A stretch of 33,350 nucleotides of DNA from CBFHWY01 sp965659675 (GCA_965659675.1 CBFHWY010000027.1:1-33350), one strand, 5' to 3'; positions 7,154-15,767 are shown, counted from the first letter of the stretch. Numbers and translations are program-made. The notes: generated from the letters alone by a model not told the origin.

Positions 7154-7640
7154 TTAAGTCCAATTGTATGGTTTTCATATCATGGTCCAAATTCACGAGT
7201 TCTCTTAAACGACCTTTTTTGGGGATCTCAATATTTGGATCCAATTCGAGTAAAGGAATGTAAACAAACTCTCGAGAGGTGATATGTGGATGGGGGATGT
7301 TCAGGGAATCATCCTCGATGATATTATCGCCATAAAGTAGAATGTCGATGTCGATGAGGCGAGGTCCCCATTTGACCGCAGTTTGTCTGTTTCTTCCTAA
7401 TTCGAGTTCTAAATTCAAGGCCATTTCCAGCAATTCTTTTGGCTCTAAGTCTGTTTTGACTTGAATAACAAAATTTAGAAAGTCATTTTGGTCTTCCACT
7501 CCCCATGGCTTACTTAGGTATACAGAAGAAAGTCTTCTGAGCTGTAAATTCTGTCCTTCTTTTAGCGATTTGATCAGCTTTTTAAAGGACTGAATGCTTT
7601 CATCCTCGTTTCCTCCAATTCCAAGATAGGTGTTCATCAT
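7143..7640 (-). CDS. folK: 2-amino-4-hydroxy-6-hydroxymethyldihydropteridine pyrophosphokinase
   Basis: HPPK transfers pyrophosphate from ATP to 6-hydroxymethyl-7,8-dihydropterin, the step before dihydropteroate synthase in folate synthesis. The 165-aa protein has the N-terminal YLGIGGNE, the segment SSVYLSKPWG, and the diagnostic RQTAVKWGPRLIDIDILLYG, in which Asp97 and Asp99 bind the two magnesium ions. IPHPHITSREFV follows. All are standard for the family. The protein begins MMN and either Met could start it. It is the first gene of a two-gene minus-strand unit with a dNK, an association I recall from other Bacteroidota. It is divergent from sppA, 97 bp apart. Confidence 0.96.
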   Translation of the reverse strand: MMNTYLGIGGNEDESIQSFKKLIKSLKEGQNLQLRRLSSVYLSKPWGVEDQNDFLNFVIQVKTDLEPKELLEMALNLELELGRNRQTAVKWGPRLIDIDILLYGDNIIEDDSLNIPHPHITSREFVYIPLLELDPNIEIPKKGRLRELVNLDHDMKTIQLDLNEA

Positions 7641-7710
7641 TGCCTGCTTACCGTTTGTAATACTTGCACCCCTTTGATGTAGTTCTCGAACAAAACACTT
7701 CGTTGCAATT

Positions 7711-7718
7711 TACATTTG
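7711..7718 (+). promoter_or_regulatory. Candidate -7 box for sppA
   Basis: TACATTTG is an exact TAnnTTTG match, 19 nt upstream of the sppA ATG in the folK-sppA divergent spacer. I find no TTG at the expected -33 distance. Confidence 0.45.
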
Positions 7719-7737
7719 TCTTATACACAATATTGCT

Positions 7738-9516
7738 ATGAAATCATTTTTGAAATACACACTTGCAACGATAGTAGGAATTTTCTTGAGCTTCGTTGTT
7801 CTTTTTGGATTATTGGGAGCAATTGTCGGAATTGCATCGAGTTTTGCTGACAAAGAAGTTACCGTAAAGGAGAATTCGATCTTAAGGTTGAAGTTCAATA
7901 AACCGATCGTTGACCATACAAATGAGAATCCATTTGAAAATTTTGATTTCGGAAGTTTTGAGGTTAAATCCAGTTTAGGTCTGGATGATATCTTAAAGAA
8001 CCTGGAAAAAGCCGCATCTGACGATAAGATCAAAGGGATCTATCTTGAATTGTCGTTCATACAATCAGGCTATGCAAATCTTAAAGAAGTACGTGATGCT
8101 CTATTGGATTTTAAAGAGTCTGGAAAATTCATAATCGCCTATGCCGAAAATTACAATCAGGCCAGCTATTATTTGGCCAGTGTGGCAGATGAAGTTTATC
8201 AGTTTCCTGAAGGTGATTTTGAGTTAAGAGGTCTTTACACCGAGCTGGCTTTCTTTAAAGGTGCACTTGAAAAACTTGGAGTTGATGCTCAGATCTTCAG
8301 AGGGCCGGGCAACAAGTACAAAAGTGCTGTTGAACCATTCATGTATGATAAGATGAGTGAATCAAGCAGGGAACAGGTTTCGAGGTTCCTTGATGTATTC
8401 TGGTCGGAGTGGAGAGAGCAGGTTGCTTCCGGTAGATCACTGAATGCGGATAGCCTCCATGCCTGGGCGGATGATGTGAAAGTTCGCTTTCCTTCTGATG
8501 CAAAGGAACTTGGTTTGGTTGATGAGCTGTTATATGCCAGCGATATTGAAGCCTTACTGAAAGAGAAGACGGAGCGCGAAGAAGACGATGATCTCGAGTT
8601 TATCTCTATCTCCAAGTACAATAAGGTCAAGGACCCAAATAAGCCAAAATCATGGAAGGTAAAAGAGAAGATCGCCGTGATCTATGCTGAAGGTGCCATC
8701 GTTAGCGGTGGAGGAGAACAGGGTGAGATCGGTTCTGCGAGCTTAACCAAGCAGATCAAGGATGCAGCTGAAGATAGCACGATCAAGGCTATCGTGTTGA
8801 GAGTGAATTCACCTGGAGGAAGTGCACTTGCCTCTGAAGTGATCTGGAAGGCCACTCAGGAAGCGAAAAAGGAGAAGCCGTTCATTGTGAGTATGGGTAA
8901 TCTTGCCGCATCAGGGGGATACTACATTTCATGTGGGGCTGATAAGATCTATGCCGACCCTAACACCATCACTGGTTCAATTGGCGTATTTGCCATGATC
9001 CCGAACCTTCAGGAGATGATGAACGATAAGCTAGGGGTTACATTCGACGGCGTTAAAACAAACCGCAAAGCTGATCTAATCACAGTTTCAAAACCAATTG
9101 ATGATGAAGGAAGAGCGATCATTGAAGAGGGTACCGCACATATTTATGAATTATTCACTCAAAGAGTGAGCGATGGCAGAGGTATCGAGTTAGCTATGGT
9201 CGATTCAGTTGCACGAGGTCGAGTTTGGGCTGGTACAGATGCACTAGAAAACCGTTTGGTTGATGAGTTAGGTGGCCTCAATGCAGCGATCGCCTTTGCT
9301 CAAGAGCAAGCTGGACTTGAAGAATACAGGATCAAGTCTTATCCAGAGAAAAAGGATCCATTCAAGCAGATCATGGAAGAACTTGAAGGGCAGGCGAAGA
9401 TGAGAATCGTTCAGGAGGTTCTTGGACAGGATTACGATATCTACCGTCAACTAAATGCAATTCGCGATATGAAAGGCTATCAGGCTCGCCTTCCTTATGA
9501 GATAAAATTTTGGTAG
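7738..9516 (+). CDS. sppA: Signal peptide peptidase SppA, 67K type (S49)
   Basis: A membrane-bound serine protease that degrades cleaved signal peptides in or near the inner membrane. The 592-aa length is that of the long, two-domain SppA. One N-terminal membrane segment (about residues 7-38) anchors it. The catalytic dyad is visible: Lys195 in NKYKSAVEP (the E. coli Lys209 context) in the N-terminal domain, and Ser392 in NLAASGGYY in the C-terminal domain. VNSPGGSALAS and ITGSIGVFA are also typical of S49. It is a single gene with its own -7 box, 37 bp before the GH3-family gene. Start and length are normal. Confidence 0.96.
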   Translation: MKSFLKYTLATIVGIFLSFVVLFGLLGAIVGIASSFADKEVTVKENSILRLKFNKPIVDHTNENPFENFDFGSFEVKSSLGLDDILKNLEKAASDDKIKGIYLELSFIQSGYANLKEVRDALLDFKESGKFIIAYAENYNQASYYLASVADEVYQFPEGDFELRGLYTELAFFKGALEKLGVDAQIFRGPGNKYKSAVEPFMYDKMSESSREQVSRFLDVFWSEWREQVASGRSLNADSLHAWADDVKVRFPSDAKELGLVDELLYASDIEALLKEKTEREEDDDLEFISISKYNKVKDPNKPKSWKVKEKIAVIYAEGAIVSGGGEQGEIGSASLTKQIKDAAEDSTIKAIVLRVNSPGGSALASEVIWKATQEAKKEKPFIVSMGNLAASGGYYISCGADKIYADPNTITGSIGVFAMIPNLQEMMNDKLGVTFDGVKTNRKADLITVSKPIDDEGRAIIEEGTAHIYELFTQRVSDGRGIELAMVDSVARGRVWAGTDALENRLVDELGGLNAAIAFAQEQAGLEEYRIKSYPEKKDPFKQIMEELEGQAKMRIVQEVLGQDYDIYRQLNAIRDMKGYQARLPYEIKFW

Positions 9517-9527
9517 CGATTAAGCGC

Positions 9528-9535
9528 TAAATTTA
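9528..9535 (+). promoter_or_regulatory. Candidate -7 box for the GH3-family operon
   Basis: TAAATTTA (7/8 match to TAnnTTTG) lies in the 37-bp sppA-GH3 gap, 18 nt before the ATG. It suggests the pair can be transcribed independently of sppA. Confidence 0.35.
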
Positions 9536-9553
9536 CGCGCAGAAGATGCGTGA

Positions 9554-11065
9554 ATGGAAATAGTAAACTCGGTAGTCTCCTGGGTAATTAAAAAGAGGAT
9601 TCATCAAATTGAACTCTTTAAGTCTTACCCTGTAGAGGTTCAGAATGAATGGCTGAACAAGTTATTCTTTGCCGCAAGGAATACAGAATTCGGTAAGAAG
9701 TATGGCTTTGCGGATATCAACAGCCATGCAGATCTGATCAACAGCGTCCCCATTCAGAGCTACGAGAGCCTTCAACCATATATTCTGAGGATCAAGCACG
9801 GCGAGCAAAATGTGCTGTGGCCAAACAAAATAAGCTGGTTTGCCAAATCCAGTGGAACCACAGCTGATAAATCAAAGTTTATTCCTGTAAGTAAGGAGTC
9901 TTTGGAGGAATGTCATTACAAAGGAGGGAAGGATCTTCTGTCTATCTACTACAATGCGAATCCTGATTCCAAGCTATTTTCTGGAAAAGGTATTGTTATA
10001 GGAGGAAGTAGCGAGGTAAATCAATTTTCATCCGATTCATATTATGGTGACCTAAGTTCTATCATCATCAAAAACCTTCCGTATTGGGCAGAGTACGTTA
10101 GAATACCAGGAAGGGAAGTTGCACTCATGCCAGAGTGGGAGAAAAAGCTTGAGAAAATGGCGGAGGCCGGAGCTCGGGAGAATATCACCAATCTTTCTGG
10201 AGTTCCTTCCTGGAACCTGATCCTGCTGAAGAGAATACTGGAGATCACGGGCAAAAAGAATATGATGGAGGTTTGGCCCAACTTTGAGCTATATGCTCAT
10301 GGGGGTGTAAGCTTTAGGCCCTATAGAAAGCAATATGAGGAACTTTTTCCTGATGAAAAAGTAACCTATTTGGAATCTTACAATGCCTCTGAAGGTTTCT
10401 TTGGAATTCAAGATCAATTTGATAAAAAAGAGAATGATCTACTTCTAATGCTAGATTACGGTATGTACTACGAATTCATGCCAATGTCTGAGATGGGTAA
10501 AGAATATCCCAAAACGCTTAGTTTGGCAGAGGTAGAAACGGGGGTGAATTATGCCCTCATAATCTCTACCAATGCTGGCTTGTGGCGATACATGATTGGG
10601 GATACCATTGAATTCACAAACCTAAAACCACACAGAATTCGAATTACGGGTAGAACCAAATACTATATCAATGCATTTGGTGAAGAGTTGATCGCCGACA
10701 ATGCCGAAGAAGCAATAAAGATCTGTCAGGAAAAGACGGGTGCGATCATTCAGGAATATACTGCTGGACCTATTTTTTATGAAGAAGGTGGGGGGCATGA
10801 ATGGATCATAGAATTCGAAAAGGAGCCCGATGATCTCGGATATTTCACGGAGGTATTGGATACTGCATTGAAGTCGTTGAATTCAGATTACGAAGCAAAG
10901 CGATACAATGACCTGAATATGTTGGCTCCGAAGGTCAAGAATGTACCAAAAGGTACTTTTTACCGTTGGATGGAATCAAGGGGCAAACTAGGTGGCCAGA
11001 ATAAAGTGCCACGTCTGGCAAATGACCGTAAGCACCTTGAGTCGATATATAAATTGATCTCGTGA
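9554..11065 (+). CDS. GH3-family acyl-adenylating protein
   Basis: This 503-aa protein belongs to the GH3 family, named after plant auxin-responsive enzymes that adenylate a small carboxylic acid and conjugate it to an amine. The ATP-binding motif is present as SSGTTADKSKFIPVS (from residue 99), with the second nucleotide motif around YNASEGFFGIQ and the hinge-side segment IRITGRTKYYINAFGEEL. In bacteria the family has no general physiological assignment, so the acid and amine substrates are unknown. It has no signal peptide and is cytoplasmic. The stop codon overlaps the GTG start of the next gene by 4 bp (GTGA), so the two are translationally coupled. Confidence 0.9.
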   Translation: MEIVNSVVSWVIKKRIHQIELFKSYPVEVQNEWLNKLFFAARNTEFGKKYGFADINSHADLINSVPIQSYESLQPYILRIKHGEQNVLWPNKISWFAKSSGTTADKSKFIPVSKESLEECHYKGGKDLLSIYYNANPDSKLFSGKGIVIGGSSEVNQFSSDSYYGDLSSIIIKNLPYWAEYVRIPGREVALMPEWEKKLEKMAEAGARENITNLSGVPSWNLILLKRILEITGKKNMMEVWPNFELYAHGGVSFRPYRKQYEELFPDEKVTYLESYNASEGFFGIQDQFDKKENDLLLMLDYGMYYEFMPMSEMGKEYPKTLSLAEVETGVNYALIISTNAGLWRYMIGDTIEFTNLKPHRIRITGRTKYYINAFGEELIADNAEEAIKICQEKTGAIIQEYTAGPIFYEEGGGHEWIIEFEKEPDDLGYFTEVLDTALKSLNSDYEAKRYNDLNMLAPKVKNVPKGTFYRWMESRGKLGGQNKVPRLANDRKHLESIYKLIS

Positions 11066-11841
11066 GATACCTCATTGCTATTCTATTGACCATAATCTGC
11101 CTGGGTCACGGATATGCCCAAAAAAAACTCGATGTGCCCATTCCCGATCTGGTAGATCAGGATCACATGGGAAACTATTACCTGGTTTATGAAGATGAGG
11201 TCATACAGTATGATCAGCTTAATAGAGAGCTGAACCGCTTTAGCAACAAAAATTATGGAGGCATATCTGAAATTGACGCTTCAAATGCGCTCAAGATCTT
11301 GCTACATTATCGCGAACTCACATCAATCGCCTTCCTGGATAACCGTCTGGGTGAGCGCTCTGACCTACTCGATCTGCAGGAAGCAGGACTTGCGCAGTCT
11401 CACCTTAGTTGCAGTTCATATAATAATGGGGTCTGGGTTTATGACAAGGTTGACTTGAGCTTGTATCGCCTCGACCAAAACCTAAAGCCATCCTTGCGCT
11501 CAGGAAACTTAAATCAGATCACAGGCAAAATCCTTGATCCAGTGAAAATGAGAGAATCGGGAAGGTGGCTTTATCTGCTTCACCAAAACAAAGGGATCGT
11601 GGTCTGTGATATCTATGGTGCTTATTCCAGGTTTATTTCAGTAGAGGGTATCATTGATCTGGAAGTGCTCGGTGAAGAACTGCTGATCTTGGATGAAGAG
11701 GGCATCAAAAGATACAATGAGATAAGCCTCTCATTTGACGCTATATTGAAAAGAAAAGGCATCAAGCATTTCTCAGCTGGAGGAAGGAAGTTTCTCTTTG
11801 TGGATGATGAAGCTTTGTGGGTAGCAGACATCCCTCGATGA
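11062..11841 (+). CDS. Secreted protein of unknown function, propeller-like
   Basis: A 259-aa protein with an SPI signal peptide (MRYLIAILLTIICLGHGYAQ, cut after YAQ or AQ). The mature part is a series of short beta-rich units with turns such as DQDHMGNYYLVYEDEV and LLILDEEGIKRYNE. It resembles one half of a beta-propeller, but I recognise no family. The start is GTG at 11062, inside the stop of the GH3-family gene. No alternative upstream start is possible without a longer overlap, and the signal peptide fits. Coupling to a cytoplasmic GH3 enzyme is odd for a periplasmic or surface protein; the link may be expression only. Confidence 0.75.
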   Translation: MRYLIAILLTIICLGHGYAQKKLDVPIPDLVDQDHMGNYYLVYEDEVIQYDQLNRELNRFSNKNYGGISEIDASNALKILLHYRELTSIAFLDNRLGERSDLLDLQEAGLAQSHLSCSSYNNGVWVYDKVDLSLYRLDQNLKPSLRSGNLNQITGKILDPVKMRESGRWLYLLHQNKGIVVCDIYGAYSRFISVEGIIDLEVLGEELLILDEEGIKRYNEISLSFDAILKRKGIKHFSAGGRKFLFVDDEALWVADIPR

Positions 11842-11842
11842 T

Positions 11843-11860
11843 TATCGCATTTAAGCGATA
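11843..11860. other. Small inverted repeat after the GH3 operon
   Basis: TATCGC and GCGATA form a 6-bp stem with a 6-nt AT loop just past the stop codon. It lacks a T-run on either strand, so it is a poor intrinsic terminator. It could be a processing site or chance. Confidence 0.25.
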
Positions 11861-11909
11861 GCATTAACCGTCATTTTTGATAAATTCGTCGGTCGCTAAA
11901 CTACAGAAC

Positions 11910-12536
11910 ATGCATATTGCCGTTGCAGGAAACATTGGGTCAGGAAAAACAACACTAACAACACTACTTGCCAAACATTATAAGTGGCAATCCCATTATG
12001 AGGATGTTGATGAGAACCCCTACCTCAATGATTTTTACAACGAGATGCAACGCTGGTCTTTCAACCTGCAGATATTCTTCTTGAATTCTCGTTTTAACCA
12101 GGTGATGGATATTCGCAAAGGGGACAAGAGCGTCATTCAGGATCGTACGATCTATGAGGATGCCTACATCTTTGCTCCGAACCTCCACGCTATGGGCTTG
12201 ATGACCACAAGAGATTTTGAGAACTACTTTTCGCTTTTTACTCTTATGGAGTCATTTATTGCTCCACCAGATCTATTGATCTACCTGAGAGCATCTGTTC
12301 CAACCCTAGTGAATCAGATTCAGCAAAGAGGAAGAGAATATGAAGAGGCCATTCGTCTAGATTACCTCAAGAGGCTGAATGAACGCTACGAAGCATGGAT
12401 CTCTACCTATAACAAAGGGAATCTTCTTGTGATCGATGTGAATGAGAACAACTTCAAGGAAGATAAAGAGGATCTGGGAAAGATCATTAGCAAAATAGAC
12501 GCAGAGCTTCACGGTCTATTCCAGGACGAGAAATAA
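11910..12536 (+). CDS. Deoxynucleoside kinase (canonical motifs)
   Basis: A 208-aa dNK-family kinase that phosphorylates deoxyribonucleosides for dNTP salvage. Walker A GNIGSGKT is at residues 7-14, VDENPYLNDFY follows, and IQDRTIYED carries the Asp78-Arg79 motif expected for the family. The LID segment QQRGREYEEAIRLDYL is intact. An upstream TTG at 11877 is in frame, but the ATG at 11910 places the conserved MHIAVAGN at the N-terminus and is preferred. It is a paralogue of the folK-linked dNK in this window. Which base it prefers is not visible. The 3' side is a shared terminator region with convergent hppA. Confidence 0.92.
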   Translation: MHIAVAGNIGSGKTTLTTLLAKHYKWQSHYEDVDENPYLNDFYNEMQRWSFNLQIFFLNSRFNQVMDIRKGDKSVIQDRTIYEDAYIFAPNLHAMGLMTTRDFENYFSLFTLMESFIAPPDLLIYLRASVPTLVNQIQQRGREYEEAIRLDYLKRLNERYEAWISTYNKGNLLVIDVNENNFKEDKEDLGKIISKIDAELHGLFQDEK

Positions 12537-12569
12537 AAAAGCCCTTCCAACTAAAAGTTAAAAGGGCTT
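12534..12569 (-). terminator. Terminator between dNK and hppA
   Basis: AAGCCCTT pairs with AAGGGCTT, and an inner AACT/AGTT stem extends the hairpin. On the minus strand it is followed by TTTTTTATTT, so it serves hppA best. On the plus strand the tail is weaker, but it could also help end the dNK transcript. Confidence 0.8.
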
Positions 12570-12590
12570 ATTTATTAAGCTTTTCGAATC

Positions 12591-14858
12591 TTAAAGATGT
12601 GCCTCGTAATCGGCAGCATTTTCTTTTAGCTCCGTATTTTCACTAACAGCTTCCTCTTCAAGGCTAACTGTACCTGGTTCTGCTGGAGCACCGTGTCCAG
12701 CTCCATAGATCTCACCTAGAATTGGAGCAATCACCAGTCCAACCAAACAAGTCAGCTTGATCAGGATATTCATTGAAGGACCTGAGGTATCCTTGAATGG
12801 ATCACCTACAGTATCACCAGTAACGGCGGCCTTGTGAGCCTCTGAACCCTTGTAAGTCATTTCACCGTCAATCTCAACTCCTGCTTCAAAGCTCTTCTTA
12901 GCATTGTCCCAGGCTCCTCCGGCATTGTTCTGGAAAATAGCCCAAAGAACACCAGAAACAGCTACTCCCGCCATATAAGCACCAAGCGCCTCTGGACCCA
13001 TCAGGAATCCAACTAAAATAGGAGTGATGATCGTGATCGCACCTGGAAGCATCATTTCGCGCAGGGCAGCTTTTGTTGAGATGTCAACACATTTACCGTA
13101 CTCAGGAGTTCCCGTACCTTCCATGATGCCAGGGATCTCTTTAAACTGACGTCTAACTTCTTTCACCATCTCCATGGCTGCTTTACCTACAGAGTTCATG
13201 GCAAGAGCAGAGAAAACAACAGGAATCATACCTCCAACAAAAAGTGCGGCCAGTACATCCGCCTTAAAGATGTTGATACCATCAATTCCTGTGAAGGTCA
13301 CATAGGCTGCAAATAGCGCGAGTGCAGTAAGTGCAGCAGAAGCAATAGCAAAGCCTTTCCCGATAGCAGCCGTTGTGTTTCCAACCGAGTCAAGAATATC
13401 TGTTCTTTCTCTTACTTCGTCAGGTAGATCGCTCATTTCTGCAATTCCACCAGCATTATCAGCAATAGGGCCAAAGGCATCGATCGCCAATTGCATTGCA
13501 GTGGTAGACATCATCGCTGAAGCTGCGATAGACACTCCGTAGAAGCCTGCAAGTTCATAAGCTCCCCAAATTGCTGCTGCAAAAAGCAGGATCGGGGCAA
13601 ATGTTGAGATCATTCCCGTTGCTAGTCCAGCAATGATGTTTGTTGCAGCACCTGTAGATGATTTTTGTACGATTGACAAGACCGGCTTTTTGCCTAGTCC
13701 TGTATAGTATTCTGTGAAGTAGGAGATAAGACCTCCAACAGCCAATCCTACCAATACAGCGTAGAATACATTAAGTGCTGGTATGCTCAATGTTCCTTCA
13801 CCAAAAAATATCATTTGAATATTCTCAGGAAGCATCCACTGGATAATGAAGAAAGAAAATATTCCAGTTAGGATGATCGCACCCCAATTACCTCTGTTTA
13901 AGGCTGCCTGAACTTTAGATTCTTTGGCAGAATTGTCTTTTATTCGGATCACAAGTGTTCCGACGATTGAAAATATGATTCCAAGCCCTGCGATTACTAC
14001 AGGCAGAAGAATAGGTCCTATTCCTCCAAAAATATCATCAATGCTTCCACCCATGTCTCGAATCACATAGTTACCAAGAACCATTGCGGCCAACATGGTA
14101 GCTACATAACTCCCAAAAAGGTCGGCGCCCATTCCGGCTACGTCACCAACATTATCACCAACATTATCGGCTATAGTTGCAGGGTTCCGCGGGTCATCTT
14201 CAGGAATTCCAGCTTCTACTTTTCCAACAAGGTCAGCTCCAACATCAGCAGCCTTTGTGTAGATCCCACCACCAACACGAGCAAACAGTGCAATTGATTC
14301 AGCTCCCAGACTGAAACCAGCGAGTGCTTCTAATACGATGGTCATTTCCATGGTGTTGGTCCATGTTCCGCCCATGAACCAAACGAATAGCAATGCGAAG
14401 AGTGCACTGAGGCCAAATACTGCAAGACCCGCAACACCGAGTCCCATGACAGTTCCTCCGTTGAATGAAACCTTCAATGCCTGTGGAAGGCTTGTTCGGG
14501 CTGCTTGTGTAGTCCTAACATTGGCTGCCGTAGCTATTCTCATTCCAATATTACCTGCAATAGCAGAAAATACAGCACCAATAATGAAGGCAACCACAAT
14601 GAACCAGTGGGTAGTTTCAACCAGTTGTGAAATTAACGCAAGAAGAACTCCTGCGATCACTACGAAGATCGCCAATACGCGATATTCAGCATTCAGGAAG
14701 GCCAAAGCTCCCTCTCGAATGTGCTTGGCCAGACCCTTCATTTTATCTGATCCAGCATCTTGTTTATTCACCCAATTTGCAAGAAAGGCCATGTAAATTA
14801 GTCCGAGGACTCCAAACAATGGCACTATCCAATACAACATCTCTGCAATTCCGTTCAT
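12591..14858 (-). CDS. hppA: Membrane-bound pyrophosphatase, predicted K+-dependent H+ pump
   Basis: A 755-aa polytopic inner-membrane enzyme that couples PPi hydrolysis to outward cation pumping. Family hallmarks are intact: YTKAADVGADLVGKVE, the PPi/Mg site DDPRNPATIADNVGDNVGD, and the C-terminal SEAHKAAVTGDTVGDPFKDTSGP. In GNTTAAIGKG the residue after TT is Ala497; Ala here marks the K+-dependent class, while Lys marks K+-independent enzymes. Glu187 in GAESIALF sits in the helix before the hydrolytic loop, and no Glu follows in ADLFGSYVAT. I recall this placement from the Flavobacterium johnsoniae-type H+-PPases, whereas Na+ pumps and plant enzymes carry it in the next helix. Ion selectivity is therefore an inference. 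A perfect -7 box lies 28 nt upstream of the ATG. Confidence 0.96.
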   Translation of the reverse strand: MNGIAEMLYWIVPLFGVLGLIYMAFLANWVNKQDAGSDKMKGLAKHIREGALAFLNAEYRVLAIFVVIAGVLLALISQLVETTHWFIVVAFIIGAVFSAIAGNIGMRIATAANVRTTQAARTSLPQALKVSFNGGTVMGLGVAGLAVFGLSALFALLFVWFMGGTWTNTMEMTIVLEALAGFSLGAESIALFARVGGGIYTKAADVGADLVGKVEAGIPEDDPRNPATIADNVGDNVGDVAGMGADLFGSYVATMLAAMVLGNYVIRDMGGSIDDIFGGIGPILLPVVIAGLGIIFSIVGTLVIRIKDNSAKESKVQAALNRGNWGAIILTGIFSFFIIQWMLPENIQMIFFGEGTLSIPALNVFYAVLVGLAVGGLISYFTEYYTGLGKKPVLSIVQKSSTGAATNIIAGLATGMISTFAPILLFAAAIWGAYELAGFYGVSIAASAMMSTTAMQLAIDAFGPIADNAGGIAEMSDLPDEVRERTDILDSVGNTTAAIGKGFAIASAALTALALFAAYVTFTGIDGINIFKADVLAALFVGGMIPVVFSALAMNSVGKAAMEMVKEVRRQFKEIPGIMEGTGTPEYGKCVDISTKAALREMMLPGAITIITPILVGFLMGPEALGAYMAGVAVSGVLWAIFQNNAGGAWDNAKKSFEAGVEIDGEMTYKGSEAHKAAVTGDTVGDPFKDTSGPSMNILIKLTCLVGLVIAPILGEIYGAGHGAPAEPGTVSLEEEAVSENTELKENAADYEAHL

Positions 14859-14886
14859 CTTCTCGATTTTTCCTTAAAAATGGCGG

Positions 14887-14894
14887 CAAATATA
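14887..14894 (-). promoter_or_regulatory. Candidate -7 box for hppA
   Basis: The minus strand reads TATATTTG, an exact TAnnTTTG match, 28 nt upstream of the hppA ATG in a 102-bp gap. No clear -33 TTG is seen. Confidence 0.5.
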
Positions 14895-14960
14895 TTACTT
14901 AATAAGGATAAATGGAAGTAAATCCCGAACGGAGTTAAATGCAATAAAAATTATTGAAAA

Positions 14961-15767
14961 TCAAAAAGATAGACCGATCCCTAACCTGACTCGATGAACC
15001 TTCGAGTTGATTTCAGACCTAAATGCTTCCCATGTTTCGATGGCGGTGAGGTCCATATATTGATAACCAGCGGAGAAGTTCATCAGCAGAAAATTGGAAA
15101 CTTCAACACGGTAACCCAGACCAATTTCCCCGAGTGGTCCACGAAACCCACTGTAATTATAGTTGCTTACTCCCGAACCATAGTTTCTTCCTCTGCTAGC
15201 AAGATCAATGAGGTATCCTCCCCGCAACTGTATAAATGGAGCGTTGATCATTTTGCTGAAATGTATTCTGGTTTCTCCAAAAAGGCTTGCACTTCCGCTT
15301 CCCCGAACGAATGTTTCAGCATTGGTTCCAATACCGAAATAATAGCGATGGGCAAACCAGGTACCCACACCCAACTCAGCTCCAGCGGAAAAAGCTCTAA
15401 AAGGACTTCGGTTAGAAGGAGTAACTCCGATCAGGTATCCGGTACTGAAGTCAACCAGAAAGCCACTTTTATTTAGAAACCTAGAGCTTTGAACAGGTTT
15501 ATTCCTTTCAATGATCTCGTCGATGTCTTTGATTGAACGGTTGCCAAATCTGATGTGATCAATGTTGTTATACGAAAGCTCAATAGTGTCCCTGGTCATG
15601 AGCATCACCTGCATGCTCAATGGCCCCTCATCAAGCACTACAGCGTTGATCACGCTACCATCACGCATGTAGATGACATCCGCTCTTTTTTGGGCAAAAG
15701 CCGAAGTGGAATAAAATAATTCCAGGAAAAATAACGTTAGCGTTATGATTGCTCGACAGACTTTCAT
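14961..15767 (-). CDS. Outer-membrane beta-barrel protein, unknown function
   Basis: A 268-aa predicted outer-membrane protein. An upstream GTG at 15788 is open, but the ATG at 15767 gives a proper signal peptide (MKVCRAIITL...STSAFAQ) and sits 8 nt after a perfect -7 box, so I use it. After a short soluble domain (YMRDGSVINAVVL, DTIELSYNNIDHIRFG) the rest alternates hydrophobic and polar residues in barrel strands with aromatic girdles. It ends VRLGIGLSF with the terminal Phe recognised by the BAM machinery. I cannot name the family. It is divergent from the LVIVD-type lipoprotein gene, 27 bp apart. Confidence 0.75.
   Translation of the reverse strand: MKVCRAIITLTLFFLELFYSTSAFAQKRADVIYMRDGSVINAVVLDEGPLSMQVMLMTRDTIELSYNNIDHIRFGNRSIKDIDEIIERNKPVQSSRFLNKSGFLVDFSTGYLIGVTPSNRSPFRAFSAGAELGVGTWFAHRYYFGIGTNAETFVRGSGSASLFGETRIHFSKMINAPFIQLRGGYLIDLASRGRNYGSGVSNYNYSGFRGPLGEIGLGYRVEVSNFLLMNFSAGYQYMDLTAIETWEAFRSEINSKVHRVRLGIGLSF

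Noticed and set aside
7710..8033. 107-codon minus-strand frame at the start of sppA
   Set aside because: It overlaps the signal-anchor region of a certain gene and shows no family feature.
14338..14796. 152-codon plus-strand frame opposite hppA
   Set aside because: A reflection of the Ala/Gly-rich hppA codons; composition and lack of motifs argue against a gene.
14942..14956. Inverted repeat CAATAA/TTATTG after the barrel gene
   Set aside because: Six A-T-rich pairs with a 3-nt loop; likely chance in AT-rich DNA, not a convincing terminator.
14994..15476. 160-codon plus-strand frame opposite the barrel protein
   Set aside because: The minus-strand frame has a signal peptide, barrel strands and a terminal Phe; the plus frame has none of these.
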